From positions 372,001 to 436,000 of the forward strand of contig NZ_CP106882.1 in NCBI RefSeq assembly GCF_023634805.2: a stretch of DNA of 64,000 nt, read 5' to 3'. This DNA is from Comamonas endophytica. Its GTDB lineage: Bacteria > Pseudomonadota > Gammaproteobacteria > Burkholderiales > Burkholderiaceae_C. Below, one piece after another: positions 1-9,313 of this stretch. The number at the start of each line of letters is the position of its first letter. The stretch's first letter is position 1. A program made the position numbers and the translations under genes. The notes beneath the pieces are model-generated. The model saw only the letters and a program-made list of their open reading frames with translations, was not told where the DNA came from and searched no databases.

Positions 1-27
1 AGCGAGTGGGCTTTTCAGTGCTTTCAT
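1..27 (-). CDS. N-terminal start of a truncated gene (probable exported protein)
   Basis: An ATG on the minus strand at 27 opens a reading frame that runs off the window edge. Only nine codons are visible (MKALKSPLA). A good Shine-Dalgarno sequence, GGAGG at 33-37, lies five bases upstream of the start. The Lys-rich then hydrophobic beginning would suit a signal peptide, but too little is visible to name the product. The call rests on the ribosome binding site and start codon alone. Confidence 0.45.
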
Positions 28-538
28 CAGGACCTCCGAACTTATTTTGACGGCGGCTGGCGGGCATGTTCGAAATGGCATGCGCCCATAGCTAACAAAG
101 GGATGCTTTGGATCCAGCCCTCCGCTGGCTTTGCACATTGCTGCTGTTGTCAAGGTATCCCACCATCCGCGTTCACATCCTAGCAGCGCACATAGCTATG
201 CTGCAAAAGCAGCATATCCATTCCCACTTCGAGCGGAGCGCCTCTGCGCTCCACCGCCCTGCGCTCCCATTTCTTCTTAGCGCCGCGGATGACTTCATAC
301 CCCAACTAGGCTGACGCAGCTTCGCCGAACAAGACGAAAGATGAGTGACCACGAACGCAGGCAAAGTAGCGTTTCATATCAGAGTCTCAAGGCGCCGCCC
401 AGAGCAGCCCGAAGCACAGCGCGGCGCGGCGCACAGGCACCGCCTTAGCGCCTAAATCCCTTCGCCTTGAAAGCCGAGCAATGTGAGTGGCTGACGCTAA
501 GCGGAAATAATAGCGCCCTTCCGTCAGATCCACTCCCT
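28..538. other. Intergenic region with no convincing gene
   Basis: About 500 bases lie between the truncated minus-strand gene at the left edge and the peptidase gene. Short open frames occur on both strands but have no ribosome binding site, no recognisable motif and poor codon structure. The stretch must carry the promoters of the two divergent flanking genes. I see no clear -35/-10 pair and no repeat. Confidence 0.5.
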
Positions 539-1756
539 ATGAGCTCCCTGCAATCCCCCGGTCCTTCGTCTTCGGAAACAGGACTGCTCTCCCCGGCTTC
601 CACTTCTCCCGAGACCGCCCAGGCCGTCCTCGACTGGCTGGCCACGCAGCAGCAGGCCATGACCGATCTGCTGGCGCAGATCGTCAATATCGACAGCGGC
701 AGCGGCCATGAAGCCGGCGTGCGCGAAGTGGCGGCCGTGCTGCGCGGGCGGCTCGAGTCCGCCGGCATCGCGGTGCAGACGCTGCCCGAGCCCGGCTGGG
801 GCGAGTGCCTGCTGGCGCGCGTGCCCGGCAGCGATGCGGCCGCCGACGGCCACCTGCAGCTGATGGGCCATATGGACACCGTGTTCCCGCTGGGCACCGT
901 GGCCGAGCGCCCCTGGCGCGTGCAGGAGGGCAAGGCCTATGGACCGGGCGTGGCCGACATGAAGTCGGGCCTGGTGATGAACGTGTTCGTGGCCGAGGCG
1001 CTGGCGCGCTTTGGCGGCAACGCCCGCCCGGTGCACCTGCTGTTCACCTGCGATGAAGAGGTGGGCTCGCCCGCCTGCCGCCATGTGATCCGCAAGCATG
1101 TGCAGGGCGCGAGCGCCGTGCTCAACGCCGAGCCCGGCCGCATCAGCGGCAACGTGGTCAACGAGCGCAAGGGCTCGTACCGCATCGATTTCGAGGTGCA
1201 GGGCGTGGCCGCGCACGCGGGCATCAATCCGGCGCAGGGCGCGAGCGCGATCGACGCGCTGGCGCGCAAGATCCTGGCGCTGCATGCGCTCACGGGCTGC
1301 GAGCCCGGCATCACCGTCAACGTCGGTTTCATCCAGGGCGGCATGGCCTCCAATGTGGTCGCGCCGCTGGCCAGCGCGCATGTGGACCTGCGCTACTCGG
1401 CCGACAACGACGTGCAGGCCGTGCTGGCGCGCATCCAGGCGATCATCGAGGAGGAGTCGCTGCCGCGCACCAGCGGGCGCATCCTCGAGTCGCGCGGCGC
1501 GCTGCCGATGGCGCGCACGCCCGCGCATATCCTGGAGCTCTACCAGCGCAGTGCCGCGCAGGTCGGCTTTGCCGTCGAGGCCGAGGCCACGGGCGGCGCG
1601 GCCGACAGCGGCATCACCTCCGACATGGGCATCCCCAGCCTGTGCGCCCTCGGGCCCGTGGGCGGCTACCCGCACAGCGAGCGCGAGTTCTGCGACCTGA
1701 GCAGCTTCGTGCCGCGCGCCCAGGCGCTGGCGCTGACCCTCATGAACCTGCGCTGA
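539..1756 (+). CDS. M20 family metallopeptidase (glutamate carboxypeptidase-like)
   Basis: Predicted zinc-dependent amidohydrolase of the M20/ArgE/CPG2 family, which removes C-terminal amino acids or N-acyl groups from small peptides or conjugates. Visible metal-site motifs in order are the first ligand His in GHMDTVFP, the bridging Asp in GVADMKSG, the general-base Glu pair in TCDEEVGSP, and a C-terminal ligand His in GGYPHSE. The dimerisation domain lies between them. About 405 residues is normal for the family. An in-frame TTG at 467 would add 24 atypical residues; the ATG at 539 is preferred. No signal peptide is evident, so it is probably cytoplasmic. The gene is followed 38 bases later by a periplasmic receptor, so the pair may import and cleave one substrate. 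Confidence 0.85.
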   Translation: MSSLQSPGPSSSETGLLSPASTSPETAQAVLDWLATQQQAMTDLLAQIVNIDSGSGHEAGVREVAAVLRGRLESAGIAVQTLPEPGWGECLLARVPGSDAAADGHLQLMGHMDTVFPLGTVAERPWRVQEGKAYGPGVADMKSGLVMNVFVAEALARFGGNARPVHLLFTCDEEVGSPACRHVIRKHVQGASAVLNAEPGRISGNVVNERKGSYRIDFEVQGVAAHAGINPAQGASAIDALARKILALHALTGCEPGITVNVGFIQGGMASNVVAPLASAHVDLRYSADNDVQAVLARIQAIIEEESLPRTSGRILESRGALPMARTPAHILELYQRSAAQVGFAVEAEATGGAADSGITSDMGIPSLCALGPVGGYPHSEREFCDLSSFVPRAQALALTLMNLR

Positions 1757-1794
1757 GGCGCGGTCCGATTTCCATTTCAATCCTGTCTATTCCT

Positions 1795-2802
1795 ATGTCC
1801 AACTTCTCCCCCATTTCCTCAGCACTGTCGCGCCGCCAGATCCTGGCCACCGGGCTGGGCCTGGCCGGCGCCGCCGCGCTGCCCGCCCTTGCCGCCGACA
1901 AGTATCCGACCCGTCCGATCACGCTGGTCGTGCCCTTCCCGCCCGGCGGCTCGGTCGACGTCATGGCGCGCCAGTACACCGAGGCGCTGGGCCGCACGCT
2001 GGGCGTGCCGGTGGTCGTGGACAACCGTCCCGGCGCCGGCGGCTCGGTGGGCGCCGGCATCGTCGCGCGCGCCAAGCCCGATGGCTACACGCTCGTGGCC
2101 TCGTCGCAAAGCAGCCACCTGGCCAACCCGCTGGTGCAGTCGAACCTGGGCTACGACCCGATCAAGGACTTCGAGAACATCGCCCTGCTGGGCCGCCAGC
2201 CCAACGCGCTGGTCGTGCACCCCAGCGTGCCGGTCAAGACCTTCGCCGAGTTCGTGACCTACCTCAAGGAGCGTCCGGGCCAGATCAACTTCGCCTCGGC
2301 CGGCGCGGGCAGCATGGGCCAGCTCAATGCCGAAGCCCTGCTGCTGGCGACCAACACCAAGGCGGTGCACGTGCCCTACCGCGGCGGCTCGCCCTACATC
2401 ACCGCCATCCTGGCGGGCGAAGTGCAGTTCGCGCTCGACAACCTGGTCGTGTTCCTGCAGCACATCATGGCCGGCAAGATGCGCGCGCTGGCCGTGGCCT
2501 CGTCCACGCGCCTGCCGCAGCTGCCCGACGTGCCGACCTTTGCCGAACTGGGCTTCCCGGCGCTGAACCAGACCTCCTGGACCGGCATCGCCGCGCCCGC
2601 GGGCACGCCGGCCGCCATCGTCAACACGCTGCACCAGGCCATCCGCAAGGCGGCCACCGACCCGGCGATGATCGAGAACCTGAAGACGCGCGGCGTGATT
2701 CCTCCCGAAGAGATGACGCCCGCAGCCCTGGAGAAGATGATGTCCGAGCGTCTGGTCTCCTACGGCGAAGTCGTGCGCAAGGCTGGCATCAAGCCGGAAT
2801 GA
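1795..2802 (+). CDS. Bug/TctC-family tripartite tricarboxylate transporter substrate-binding protein (copy 1)
   Basis: Periplasmic solute receptor of the Bug family (about 335 residues). The N-terminus has a twin-arginine-like signal (SRRQIL, then a hydrophobic stretch ending PALAA). The mature part starts with the family hallmark KYPTRPITLVVPFPPGG, followed by the ligand-loop motif DNRPGAGG and the PDGYTL segment. Family members bind carboxylated small molecules. No TctA/TctB membrane genes lie nearby, so it either works with distant permeases or acts as a sensor. It follows the M20 peptidase on the same strand and is probably co-transcribed. The ligand is unknown. Confidence 0.9.
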   Translation: MSNFSPISSALSRRQILATGLGLAGAAALPALAADKYPTRPITLVVPFPPGGSVDVMARQYTEALGRTLGVPVVVDNRPGAGGSVGAGIVARAKPDGYTLVASSQSSHLANPLVQSNLGYDPIKDFENIALLGRQPNALVVHPSVPVKTFAEFVTYLKERPGQINFASAGAGSMGQLNAEALLLATNTKAVHVPYRGGSPYITAILAGEVQFALDNLVVFLQHIMAGKMRALAVASSTRLPQLPDVPTFAELGFPALNQTSWTGIAAPAGTPAAIVNTLHQAIRKAATDPAMIENLKTRGVIPPEEMTPAALEKMMSERLVSYGEVVRKAGIKPE

Positions 2803-2832
2803 GACCGGCAGCCCAGGGCTGTTGTAGGCATA

Positions 2833-2853
2833 CTTCCCGTGCAATGCGGGAAG
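2833..2853 (+). terminator. Hairpin downstream of Bug receptor copy 1
   Basis: A perfect seven-base inverted repeat (CTTCCCG / CGGGAAG) with a seven-base loop lies 30 bases after the receptor stop. A smaller CAGCCC-A-GGGCTG hairpin precedes it. There is no strong T-tract, so termination efficiency is uncertain. Confidence 0.4.
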
Positions 2854-2911
2854 ATGCGGATTTCCTGATCGGGGTTGCCAGGCATCAAGCCCATCCCCTC
2901 ATAATGGACAA

Positions 2912-3268
2912 ATGCATGCACTGCGCAACTCCCGGCTCCTCGCCAGCCTGGCTCTGGCCTGGCTGGTGCTGACGCTGGGAGTTGCCACCGCATCGCCGCT
3001 GGTGCAGCCCCGGCTGCTGGAGATGGTCTGCACGTCCATGGGCGGCATGCAGATGGTCGCGCTCGACAGTGACAGCCCGCTGGCGCAGAGCCCGCATGCG
3101 CTGGACTGCCCGCTGTGCCTGCTGGCCGCAATACCGCCACCCTCCCTTGCATTGCATCTGCCGCAGCCCCAGCCCCTCGCGCGGGCGCTGCAGCCGGTGG
3201 TTGCAGCGCGCATTGCGGCGCTGGTGGGCGCGCCGCTGCCTGCACGCGGGCCGCCCGCGCTGGTGTGA
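2912..3268 (+). CDS. DUF2946 family small exported protein
   Basis: A 118-residue protein with an N-terminal signal or anchor segment (SLALAWLVLTLGVA) and a conserved HALDCPLCL motif typical of DUF2946. These proteins are commonly encoded beside TonB-dependent receptors, often those linked to copper or iron. The CxxC pair plus a His and several Met (SMGGMQM) would suit metal binding; that is inference. The gene lies about 100 bases upstream of the TonB receptor on the same strand, so the three genes to 7038 look like one uptake unit. The biochemical role of the family is not established. Confidence 0.75.
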   Translation: MHALRNSRLLASLALAWLVLTLGVATASPLVQPRLLEMVCTSMGGMQMVALDSDSPLAQSPHALDCPLCLLAAIPPPSLALHLPQPQPLARALQPVVAARIAALVGAPLPARGPPALV

Positions 3269-3364
3269 GTCCTGTGCGCGCATCCGGCTGGTACTGCCGG
3301 ACGTGCGCTGTCGCTTCCGGACTGGCCTTTCGGTCCGGGCCGCTTCACTCTCATTCGCCCTTCC

Positions 3365-5539
3365 ATGTATCGCTTCATTCCCGTCGCGTCGCCGCGCTGC
3401 GCCGCCCGCTTTTCCACGTCCTTTTCCATTTCCCGCCGGGCCTTGGCCCGCAGTCCCTTGCTTGCCGCGTTGGCCCTGGCGGCTGCGCCCGGCTGGGCCC
3501 AGACCGACCCCGCGCTCGAGACCGTCACCGTGCGCTCGGCCGGCGATGGTCCGCTCGCGCGCAGCGCGGGCACCGGCAGCCGCCTTGACATGAGCCTGCG
3601 CGATACGCCGGCCAGCGTGGAAGTGACCACTCGCGCCCAGCTGGAGCAGCGCGGCGACCGTTCGCTGGTCGATGCCATCACGCGCTCCGCCGGCATCACC
3701 CAGCTGGGCCATCCGGGCAACAGCGGCAGCTCGCTGTCGGTGCGCGGCTTCACCGACACCACCTCGGTGATGCGGCTGTATGACGGCACGCGCCAGTATG
3801 GCGGCGTGGGCGTGAGCTTTCCGTTCGATACCTGGCACGTCGAGCGCATCGAGGTGCTGCGCGGGCCGGCCTCGGTGGTCCACGGCGACGGCGCCATTGG
3901 CGGCGTGGTCAATATCATCCCGAAGAAGCCGACACGCGGGCCGGTGCAGAGCGAAGTGCAGGCCACCGTGGGCACGCTGGGGCAGCGCGCGCTGGCCTTC
4001 GGCAGCGGCGGCGCCTTGAGCGAGCAGTGGTCGTACCGGCTCGATGTCAGCGGCAACCGGTCTGAGGGCTGGGTGGACCGCGGCGACTCGAGCAACCGCA
4101 CCTTCTCCGGCGCGCTGCGCTGGGACGTGGCGCCGGACCTGAGCCTGCAGCTGATGCATTCGCAGGGCCGCCAGTCGCCGATGCGCTACTTCGGCACGCC
4201 GCTGATCGACGGGGTGCAGGACCCGGCGCTGCGCAAGCGCAATTACAACGTGCGGGACAGCGACATCCGCTATCGCGACCGCTGGACCGAACTGAGCGCG
4301 CAGTGGGCGCCCGGCAACGATGTCATCGTGCGCAGCAAGCTCTACCACATCGGCAGCGACCGCTACTGGCGCAACGCCGAAGCCTATGCCTACAACGCCG
4401 CCACCGGCCTGATCGACCGCTCGGACAACACCGAGATCGGCCACGACCAGACACAGACCGGCAACACCACGGATGTGAGCGTCAGCGGCACGCTCTTCGG
4501 GCGCGCGAACCAGCTGTCGCTGGGTTTCGACATCAACCGCGCCCAATTCCGCCACACCAACAACACCTACGTCGGCAGCTCGGGCGCGGTTGATCGCTAC
4601 CGTCCGGAGCCGGGCCACTACGCCAGCGCCATGCCCTTCATCCCGCGCTACCGCAACGAGGTGCGGCAGCATGCGCTGTTTGCCGAGGACCGGCTGGAGC
4701 TGACGGACCGCTGGTCGGTGGTCGGCGGCCTGCGCTACGACCATGCCGACCTGTCGCGCCAGGACCTGGTGGCCGGCGCCCAGGCCTTCGACCGCAGCTA
4801 TTCCCATACCGGCTGGCGCCTGGGCACCGTGTATCAGCTGCGGCCGGAGCTTTCCCTGTATGCGCAGGTCGCGCAGGCCGCGGACCCGGTCGGCGGCCTG
4901 CTGATGCTGTCGCCCGCCAACGCCGCCTTCGATTCCTCCCGCGGCCGGCAGCTGGAAGTCGGCCTCAAGCAGTCCTTCTGGCAAGGCCGCGGCGACTGGA
5001 CGCTGGCCGCCTACTCCATCACCAAGAACAACCTGCTGACGCGCGACCCCGCCAACCCGGCGCTGCGCGTGCAGGTCGGCGAGCGCTCGTCCAAGGGCGT
5101 CGAGGGCACGCTGTCGCTGCAGGCCACGCGCACGCTGCAGATCGACGCCAACGTGGCGCTGCTGCGCGCGCGCTATGACGACTTCGGCGAGACCGTGGGC
5201 GGCGTGGTGGTCTCGCGCAATGGCAAGGTGCCCACCGACGTGCCGCAGCACGTGGCCAATGTCTGGGCCGGCTGGAAGCTGCAGCCGGACTGGACGCTGT
5301 CGGGCGGGCTGCGCCACGTGGGCAAGCGCTTTGCGGACAACGCCAACACCCTGAAGCTGCCGGCCTACACCACGGCCGATCTGGCGCTGCAATGGCAGGC
5401 GAGCCCCGACACCACGCTGACGCTGCGTGGCTTCAATGTCTTCGACAAGCGCTATTACGCCACGGCCTACTACACCACCAGCCAGTGGCTGGTCGGCGAA
5501 GGCCGGCGCTATGCGCTGACGCTCAACCACCGCTTCTGA
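3365..5539 (+). CDS. TonB-dependent outer-membrane receptor (siderophore/metal type)
   Basis: An outer-membrane gated barrel of 724 residues, energised by TonB/ExbBD. The signal peptide ends near APGWAQ. The plug domain follows, with RDTPASVEV, the LSVRGF element and EVLRGPASV (about residues 75-190), then a long beta-barrel ending in a C-terminal Phe (NHRF). Length and plug motifs fit the TonB-dependent siderophore receptor group, but the DUF2946 neighbour also allows copper. Substrate cannot be assigned from sequence. No clear Fur box was seen upstream. It sits between the DUF2946 gene and a PepSY membrane protein, a common arrangement for metal uptake. Confidence 0.9.
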   Translation: MYRFIPVASPRCAARFSTSFSISRRALARSPLLAALALAAAPGWAQTDPALETVTVRSAGDGPLARSAGTGSRLDMSLRDTPASVEVTTRAQLEQRGDRSLVDAITRSAGITQLGHPGNSGSSLSVRGFTDTTSVMRLYDGTRQYGGVGVSFPFDTWHVERIEVLRGPASVVHGDGAIGGVVNIIPKKPTRGPVQSEVQATVGTLGQRALAFGSGGALSEQWSYRLDVSGNRSEGWVDRGDSSNRTFSGALRWDVAPDLSLQLMHSQGRQSPMRYFGTPLIDGVQDPALRKRNYNVRDSDIRYRDRWTELSAQWAPGNDVIVRSKLYHIGSDRYWRNAEAYAYNAATGLIDRSDNTEIGHDQTQTGNTTDVSVSGTLFGRANQLSLGFDINRAQFRHTNNTYVGSSGAVDRYRPEPGHYASAMPFIPRYRNEVRQHALFAEDRLELTDRWSVVGGLRYDHADLSRQDLVAGAQAFDRSYSHTGWRLGTVYQLRPELSLYAQVAQAADPVGGLLMLSPANAAFDSSRGRQLEVGLKQSFWQGRGDWTLAAYSITKNNLLTRDPANPALRVQVGERSSKGVEGTLSLQATRTLQIDANVALLRARYDDFGETVGGVVVSRNGKVPTDVPQHVANVWAGWKLQPDWTLSGGLRHVGKRFADNANTLKLPAYTTADLALQWQASPDTTLTLRGFNVFDKRYYATAYYTTSQWLVGEGRRYALTLNHRF

Positions 5540-5550
5540 CAGGTGGTGCA

Positions 5551-7038
5551 GTGAAACGGCTGGTGTATCTGGTCCACCGCTGGACCGGGGTGGCGGTCTG
5601 CGTACTCATCGCGCTGTGGCTGTTCAGCGGCATCGTCATGCTGTTCGTCGGCTACCCGCGGCTGCTGCCCGCGGAGCGGCTGGGCGCGATGCCGCAGCTG
5701 TCGTCCGCGTCGTGCTGCGTCCCGGTGGAGGCGGCGCTGCGCCACAGCCCGGCGCCGCAGGCCGTGCAGCAGCTCACGCTGACGCACATTGCCGGGCGCC
5801 CTGGCTACCGCATCAAGGAAGGCGACGGTGCGCTGCGGGTGGTGGATGCCGTGACGGGCGCGCCGGCGCCGCCCGTGGACGAAGCGCTGGCGCTGCGCAG
5901 CGCCCAGGCTTTTGTGCCAGGCTTTCCCGGCGCAGTGGTCGGCCGCACCCATGACGACCGCTGGACCCATTCCGGCCTGCTCGATGCGCACCGGCCGCTG
6001 ATCCAGGTGCAGATGCAGGACCCGGCGCGCACGCTGCTGTATGTGTCTTCCACGACCGGCGAGGTGGTGATGGATGCACCGCGCCGGCAGCGCTACTGGA
6101 ACTTCGTCGGCGCCTGGCTGCACTGGGTCTATATGTTCCGCGAGGGCTCGAAGGACCCGTCATGGAGCTGGCTGGTCATTGGCCTGTCGGCCGTCGGCAC
6201 ACTGTCGGCGCTGGCCGGCGCTCTGGCCGGCATCTGGCGCTGGCGCTTCAGGGGCAGCTACAGGAACGGCTCCAGAACGCCCTACCGCGAGTTCCATATG
6301 CGCTGGCACCACCTGGCCGGAATGGTGTTCGGCCCGGTGCTGCTGCTGTGGATCTTCAGCGGGCTCATGTCGATGAATCCGCTGGGGATGTTCAATCCCT
6401 CGGCCCGGCCCGACGCGAAGGCCATGCAGCAGAGGATGCCCGGGCAATTGCAGCCGCGGATCGAAACGCGCGCGGCGCTGGCGCTGCTGGAGGGGGCGGG
6501 CTTTGGCGCGCGCGAGCTCGAATGGAAGCTGCTGGGCGGCCAGCCCTATCTGCTGGCGCGCGACGCCCAAGGCGCCTCGCGGCTGGTGCGCGAAGAGGGT
6601 GGCGCCTGGCAGGTGCACGAAAGCTTCACCGCGCAGCAGCTCGAGCAGCCGGCGCGCGCGCTGTTCGATGCCGGCGTTGTCCGCAGCGACTGGCTTCGGA
6701 AGCACGATGCCTATTACCTGCGCCGCGGCGAGGCCTCGATGTATGCGGGCGCCGCACGCGAACTGCCGGTGCTGCGTTTGCAGTTCGACGATCCGGGGCG
6801 CACCCTGGCCTATCTCAGCCCGCACTCGGGCGAGCTGGTGCTGAGCGTGGACCGTGCGCAGCGGCTGGGCCGCTGGCTGTTCAATTTCCTGCACAGCTGG
6901 GACCTGCCCTGGATGCTGCGGCCCGCGGCGGCGCGTGATGCGGCGCTGATAGCGCTGAGCCTGGGCTCGCTGGCGCTGGCGCTGACCGGGGTGGTGCTGG
7001 GGTACCGGCGGCTGCGTCTGGCCACCGGGCGCGGCTGA
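5551..7038 (+). CDS. PepSY-associated TM protein (putative metal-siderophore reductase)
   Basis: A 495-residue inner-membrane protein of the PepSY_TM family. It starts at GTG with AGGTGG a few bases upstream, 12 bases after the TonB receptor stop. An N-terminal membrane helix (VAVCVLIALWLFSGIVML) is followed by a periplasmic PepSY region, a central pair of helices near residues 200-280 including WHHLAGMVFGPVLLLWIFSG, a second soluble domain, and a C-terminal helix. Conserved His residues in HRW, HWVYMF, RWHHLAG and FLHSWD could bind haem. Such proteins are commonly linked to reductive release of iron or copper from imported complexes; that role is inference from context. Confidence 0.8.
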   Translation: MKRLVYLVHRWTGVAVCVLIALWLFSGIVMLFVGYPRLLPAERLGAMPQLSSASCCVPVEAALRHSPAPQAVQQLTLTHIAGRPGYRIKEGDGALRVVDAVTGAPAPPVDEALALRSAQAFVPGFPGAVVGRTHDDRWTHSGLLDAHRPLIQVQMQDPARTLLYVSSTTGEVVMDAPRRQRYWNFVGAWLHWVYMFREGSKDPSWSWLVIGLSAVGTLSALAGALAGIWRWRFRGSYRNGSRTPYREFHMRWHHLAGMVFGPVLLLWIFSGLMSMNPLGMFNPSARPDAKAMQQRMPGQLQPRIETRAALALLEGAGFGARELEWKLLGGQPYLLARDAQGASRLVREEGGAWQVHESFTAQQLEQPARALFDAGVVRSDWLRKHDAYYLRRGEASMYAGAARELPVLRLQFDDPGRTLAYLSPHSGELVLSVDRAQRLGRWLFNFLHSWDLPWMLRPAAARDAALIALSLGSLALALTGVVLGYRRLRLATGRG

Positions 7039-7047
7039 CACCGCGCC
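7028..7047. terminator. Convergent-junction hairpin enclosing a stop codon
   Basis: A perfect seven-base inverted repeat, GGCGCGG at 7028-7034 and CCGCGCC at 7041-7047, has the PepSY gene stop codon in its loop and abuts the stop of the opposing receptor gene at 7048. There is no T-tract on either side. It probably acts as a bidirectional transcription block. Confidence 0.45.
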
Positions 7048-8049
7048 TCACATCGGCTCGAGTCGGACCTTTTTCATCATCGCCGCGGTCAGCCCCATTT
7101 CCTTGGTGAAGGCCTGCCGGTAGCTTTCGGCATCCTGGGGCGCAACATTGCCGCCCTGCTCTTCCAGCGCCGCGATCACGGCCGGCTGCCTGAGCGCCTT
7201 GCCGAACGCGGCACGCATGCGCGTCACGATCGGCTCGGGCGTGCCCACGGGCACCGACACGCCGCCCCAGGACATCAGCTCCACGCCGTCCACGCCCAAC
7301 TCGGCCAGTGTCGGCACCTGCGGCAGCTTGGGGTTGCGCCGCGGGCCGGCCACGGCCAGCGCGCGCAGCTTGCCGGCCTGGATATTGGCATAGGCGACGG
7401 AGAAGATCGGCGCGCCGAAGGCCACCTGGCGGCCCATGACGGCGTTGACGATCTCCGAGGCGCCCTTGTAGGGCACATGCGTGGCCTGCACGTTCACCGT
7501 ACTCAGCAGCAGCTCCACCCCCAGGTGCGAGGGCGTGCCCACGCCGCCCGAAGCATAGTCGAGCTTGCCCGGCGCCTGGCGCGCGCGCGCCACCAGGTCG
7601 TCAAGCGTGCGGATGTCGGAGGCGGCATTGACGATCAGCACGATGTCCGAGCTGGTCAGGCCCATCACATGCTCGAAGTCCTTGAGCGCGTCGTAGCCCG
7701 GTGCCTTGTACATGTGCATGCTGGCGGCCATCGGCGCGCTGGAATAGATCCAGGTGTAGCCGTCGGGCGCGGCCTTGGCGGCGATGCGCGCGCCCAGGTT
7801 GCCGCCCACGCCGCCGCGGTTCTCGATGATCACCGGCTGGCCCAGCTCGCGCCCCACTGCTTCGTGAATGACGCGCGCCGTGGTGTCGGGCGCGGTGCCG
7901 GCCAGGAAGGGCACGATCCATTTGATGGGCCGCGACGGCCAGGGCTGCGCCGCCTGCGCGCCGTGCAGGCCCGGCAGCGCGGGCAGCAGGCCGGCGGCCA
8001 GGGTGCGCGAAAGGAATTGCCGCCGATGCAGCGGGGTGTGGATGCTCAT
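7048..8049 (-). CDS. Bug/TctC-family substrate-binding protein (copy 2)
   Basis: Periplasmic receptor of 333 residues. It has a clear twin-arginine signal (HRRQFLSRTL and hydrophobic stretch to AQAAQ), then PSRPIKWIVPF and the family loop ENRGGVGGNLGA and PDGYTW. The start is set by a strong leader, AGGAGACAA at 8054-8062. It is followed upstream on the same strand by an acyl-CoA dehydrogenase and an acyl-CoA ligase, so it probably captures the acid that those enzymes activate and oxidise. The first loop reads LAGTAPD where many homologues have PPGG-type residues, so the ligand may differ from that of the other copies. Confidence 0.9.
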   Translation of the reverse strand: MSIHTPLHRRQFLSRTLAAGLLPALPGLHGAQAAQPWPSRPIKWIVPFLAGTAPDTTARVIHEAVGRELGQPVIIENRGGVGGNLGARIAAKAAPDGYTWIYSSAPMAASMHMYKAPGYDALKDFEHVMGLTSSDIVLIVNAASDIRTLDDLVARARQAPGKLDYASGGVGTPSHLGVELLLSTVNVQATHVPYKGASEIVNAVMGRQVAFGAPIFSVAYANIQAGKLRALAVAGPRRNPKLPQVPTLAELGVDGVELMSWGGVSVPVGTPEPIVTRMRAAFGKALRQPAVIAALEEQGGNVAPQDAESYRQAFTKEMGLTAAMMKKVRLEPM

Positions 8050-8082
8050 CTGCTTGTCTCCTGTCTTTTTATGGAAGTGATG

Positions 8083-9297
8083 TCAGCCGCGCGGTGCCAG
8101 CAGTTCCTGCGCAATGGTGTTGCGCTGGATCTCGCTGGTACCGGTGAGCACGCGGTACATGCGCAGCATGCGGAACAGAAATTCCACGCGCCGGCCCTGC
8201 ACGATGCCCTCGCCGCCATGGATCTGCACCGCCCGGTCGGCAATGCGGAACGCCGTCTCGGAACAGAACAGCTTGGCCATTGCCGCTTCGGCGCGCGCCT
8301 GGCTGCCGGCATCGATATGCCGCGCCGTATTGAGCATCAGCGCGCGCGCCGCGCTCAGCTCGGTCGCCATGTCGGCCAGCATATGCTGGATCGCCTGGAA
8401 TTCGCCAATGGCGCGGCCGAACTGGCGGCGCCCGCGCGCATAGTCGCGCGCATCGCGCAGCGCCAGCTGGGCCAGGCCGAGCATCGCCGGGCAGTGCAGC
8501 AGGCGGTTGACGGTGATGCGCCCGAGCGCCAGCGCCAGCCCGCGGCCCGGCGCGCCGATCATGTTGGCCGCCGGCACGCGGCAGGATTCCAGCACGATGT
8601 CCCCGGTATGCGACTGCCCGGCCATGGTCTTGTAGCCGCACTCCACGCGCACCCCCGGGGCCTTGAGGTCCACGAAGAAGGCCGTGACCTCGCGCTGCGC
8701 CGGGTCGCTGGCCGTGGAGGCCATCAGCACCGCATAGTCGGCAAAGGGCGAACCCGAGATGAAGCGCTTGCGTCCGTGGAGCACGAAGTCGTCGCCGTCG
8801 CGTACGGCGCGGGTCTGCACTGCGCCCGCGTCCGATCCTGCTTCAGCCTCGGTCAGCGCGAAGCAGATGGCTTTCTCGGCCTGCGCCACGGGGGCGATGA
8901 ACTGCTGCAACTGGTAGGGCGTGGCATGGCGTGCCAGCGCCCCCACGCGCGGCGGGCCGCTGAGCTCGCCAAACACGTGCGGCGCAAAGGGCGAGCCGCT
9001 GGCGTAGATCGCCTCCTTGATCAGCACATGGTCGAGCAGCGAAAGCTCCAGCCCGCCCATCGCGGCCGGCAGGGTGATGCCGTAGAAGCCCAGCTCGTGC
9101 GAGCGCTGCCACACCTGCTGCAACAGCGCGCGCTCGGCGCCATGCTCGTGGTCGATGCCATGCGTGCGCGCCAGCGCGGCCAGCTCGCCGCCGAGGAAAT
9201 CCTGGATGCGCGCGATAAGTTCGCGCGCGCGCTCCGAGCCCTCGAAAGGCAGGTCGAACAGCGGCTCGGGAATGGCGGAGATGGATTCGTTTTTCAT
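8083..9297 (-). CDS. Acyl-CoA dehydrogenase
   Basis: A 404-residue FAD-dependent acyl-CoA dehydrogenase. Family signs are the FAD/substrate segment CFALTEAEAGSDAG (about residues 140-155), the HGRKRFISG strand, RRQFGRAIGEFQAIQHMLADM in the C-terminal helical domain (the segment that binds the second-subunit flavin), and the C-terminal IHGGEGI. It introduces an alpha-beta double bond in an acyl-CoA and passes electrons to ETF. It lies between the Bug receptor and the AMP-forming ligase on the same strand, with short gaps, so the three form an uptake-activation-oxidation unit. The exact chain type is not readable from sequence. Confidence 0.9.
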   Translation of the reverse strand: MKNESISAIPEPLFDLPFEGSERARELIARIQDFLGGELAALARTHGIDHEHGAERALLQQVWQRSHELGFYGITLPAAMGGLELSLLDHVLIKEAIYASGSPFAPHVFGELSGPPRVGALARHATPYQLQQFIAPVAQAEKAICFALTEAEAGSDAGAVQTRAVRDGDDFVLHGRKRFISGSPFADYAVLMASTASDPAQREVTAFFVDLKAPGVRVECGYKTMAGQSHTGDIVLESCRVPAANMIGAPGRGLALALGRITVNRLLHCPAMLGLAQLALRDARDYARGRRQFGRAIGEFQAIQHMLADMATELSAARALMLNTARHIDAGSQARAEAAMAKLFCSETAFRIADRAVQIHGGEGIVQGRRVEFLFRMLRMYRVLTGTSEIQRNTIAQELLAPRG

Positions 9298-9313
9298 GCG
9301 GTCGTCCTCCCCT

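Noticed and set aside
108..364. Small open frames on both strands near the left edge
   Set aside because: No ribosome binding site, no recognisable motif, and the two frames overlap antisense to each other.
2885..5530. Long minus-strand open frame of 881 codons
   Set aside because: It is antisense to the DUF2946 and TonB-receptor genes; the His/Arg/Gln/Ala-rich translation is a typical GC-rich shadow frame with no family motif.
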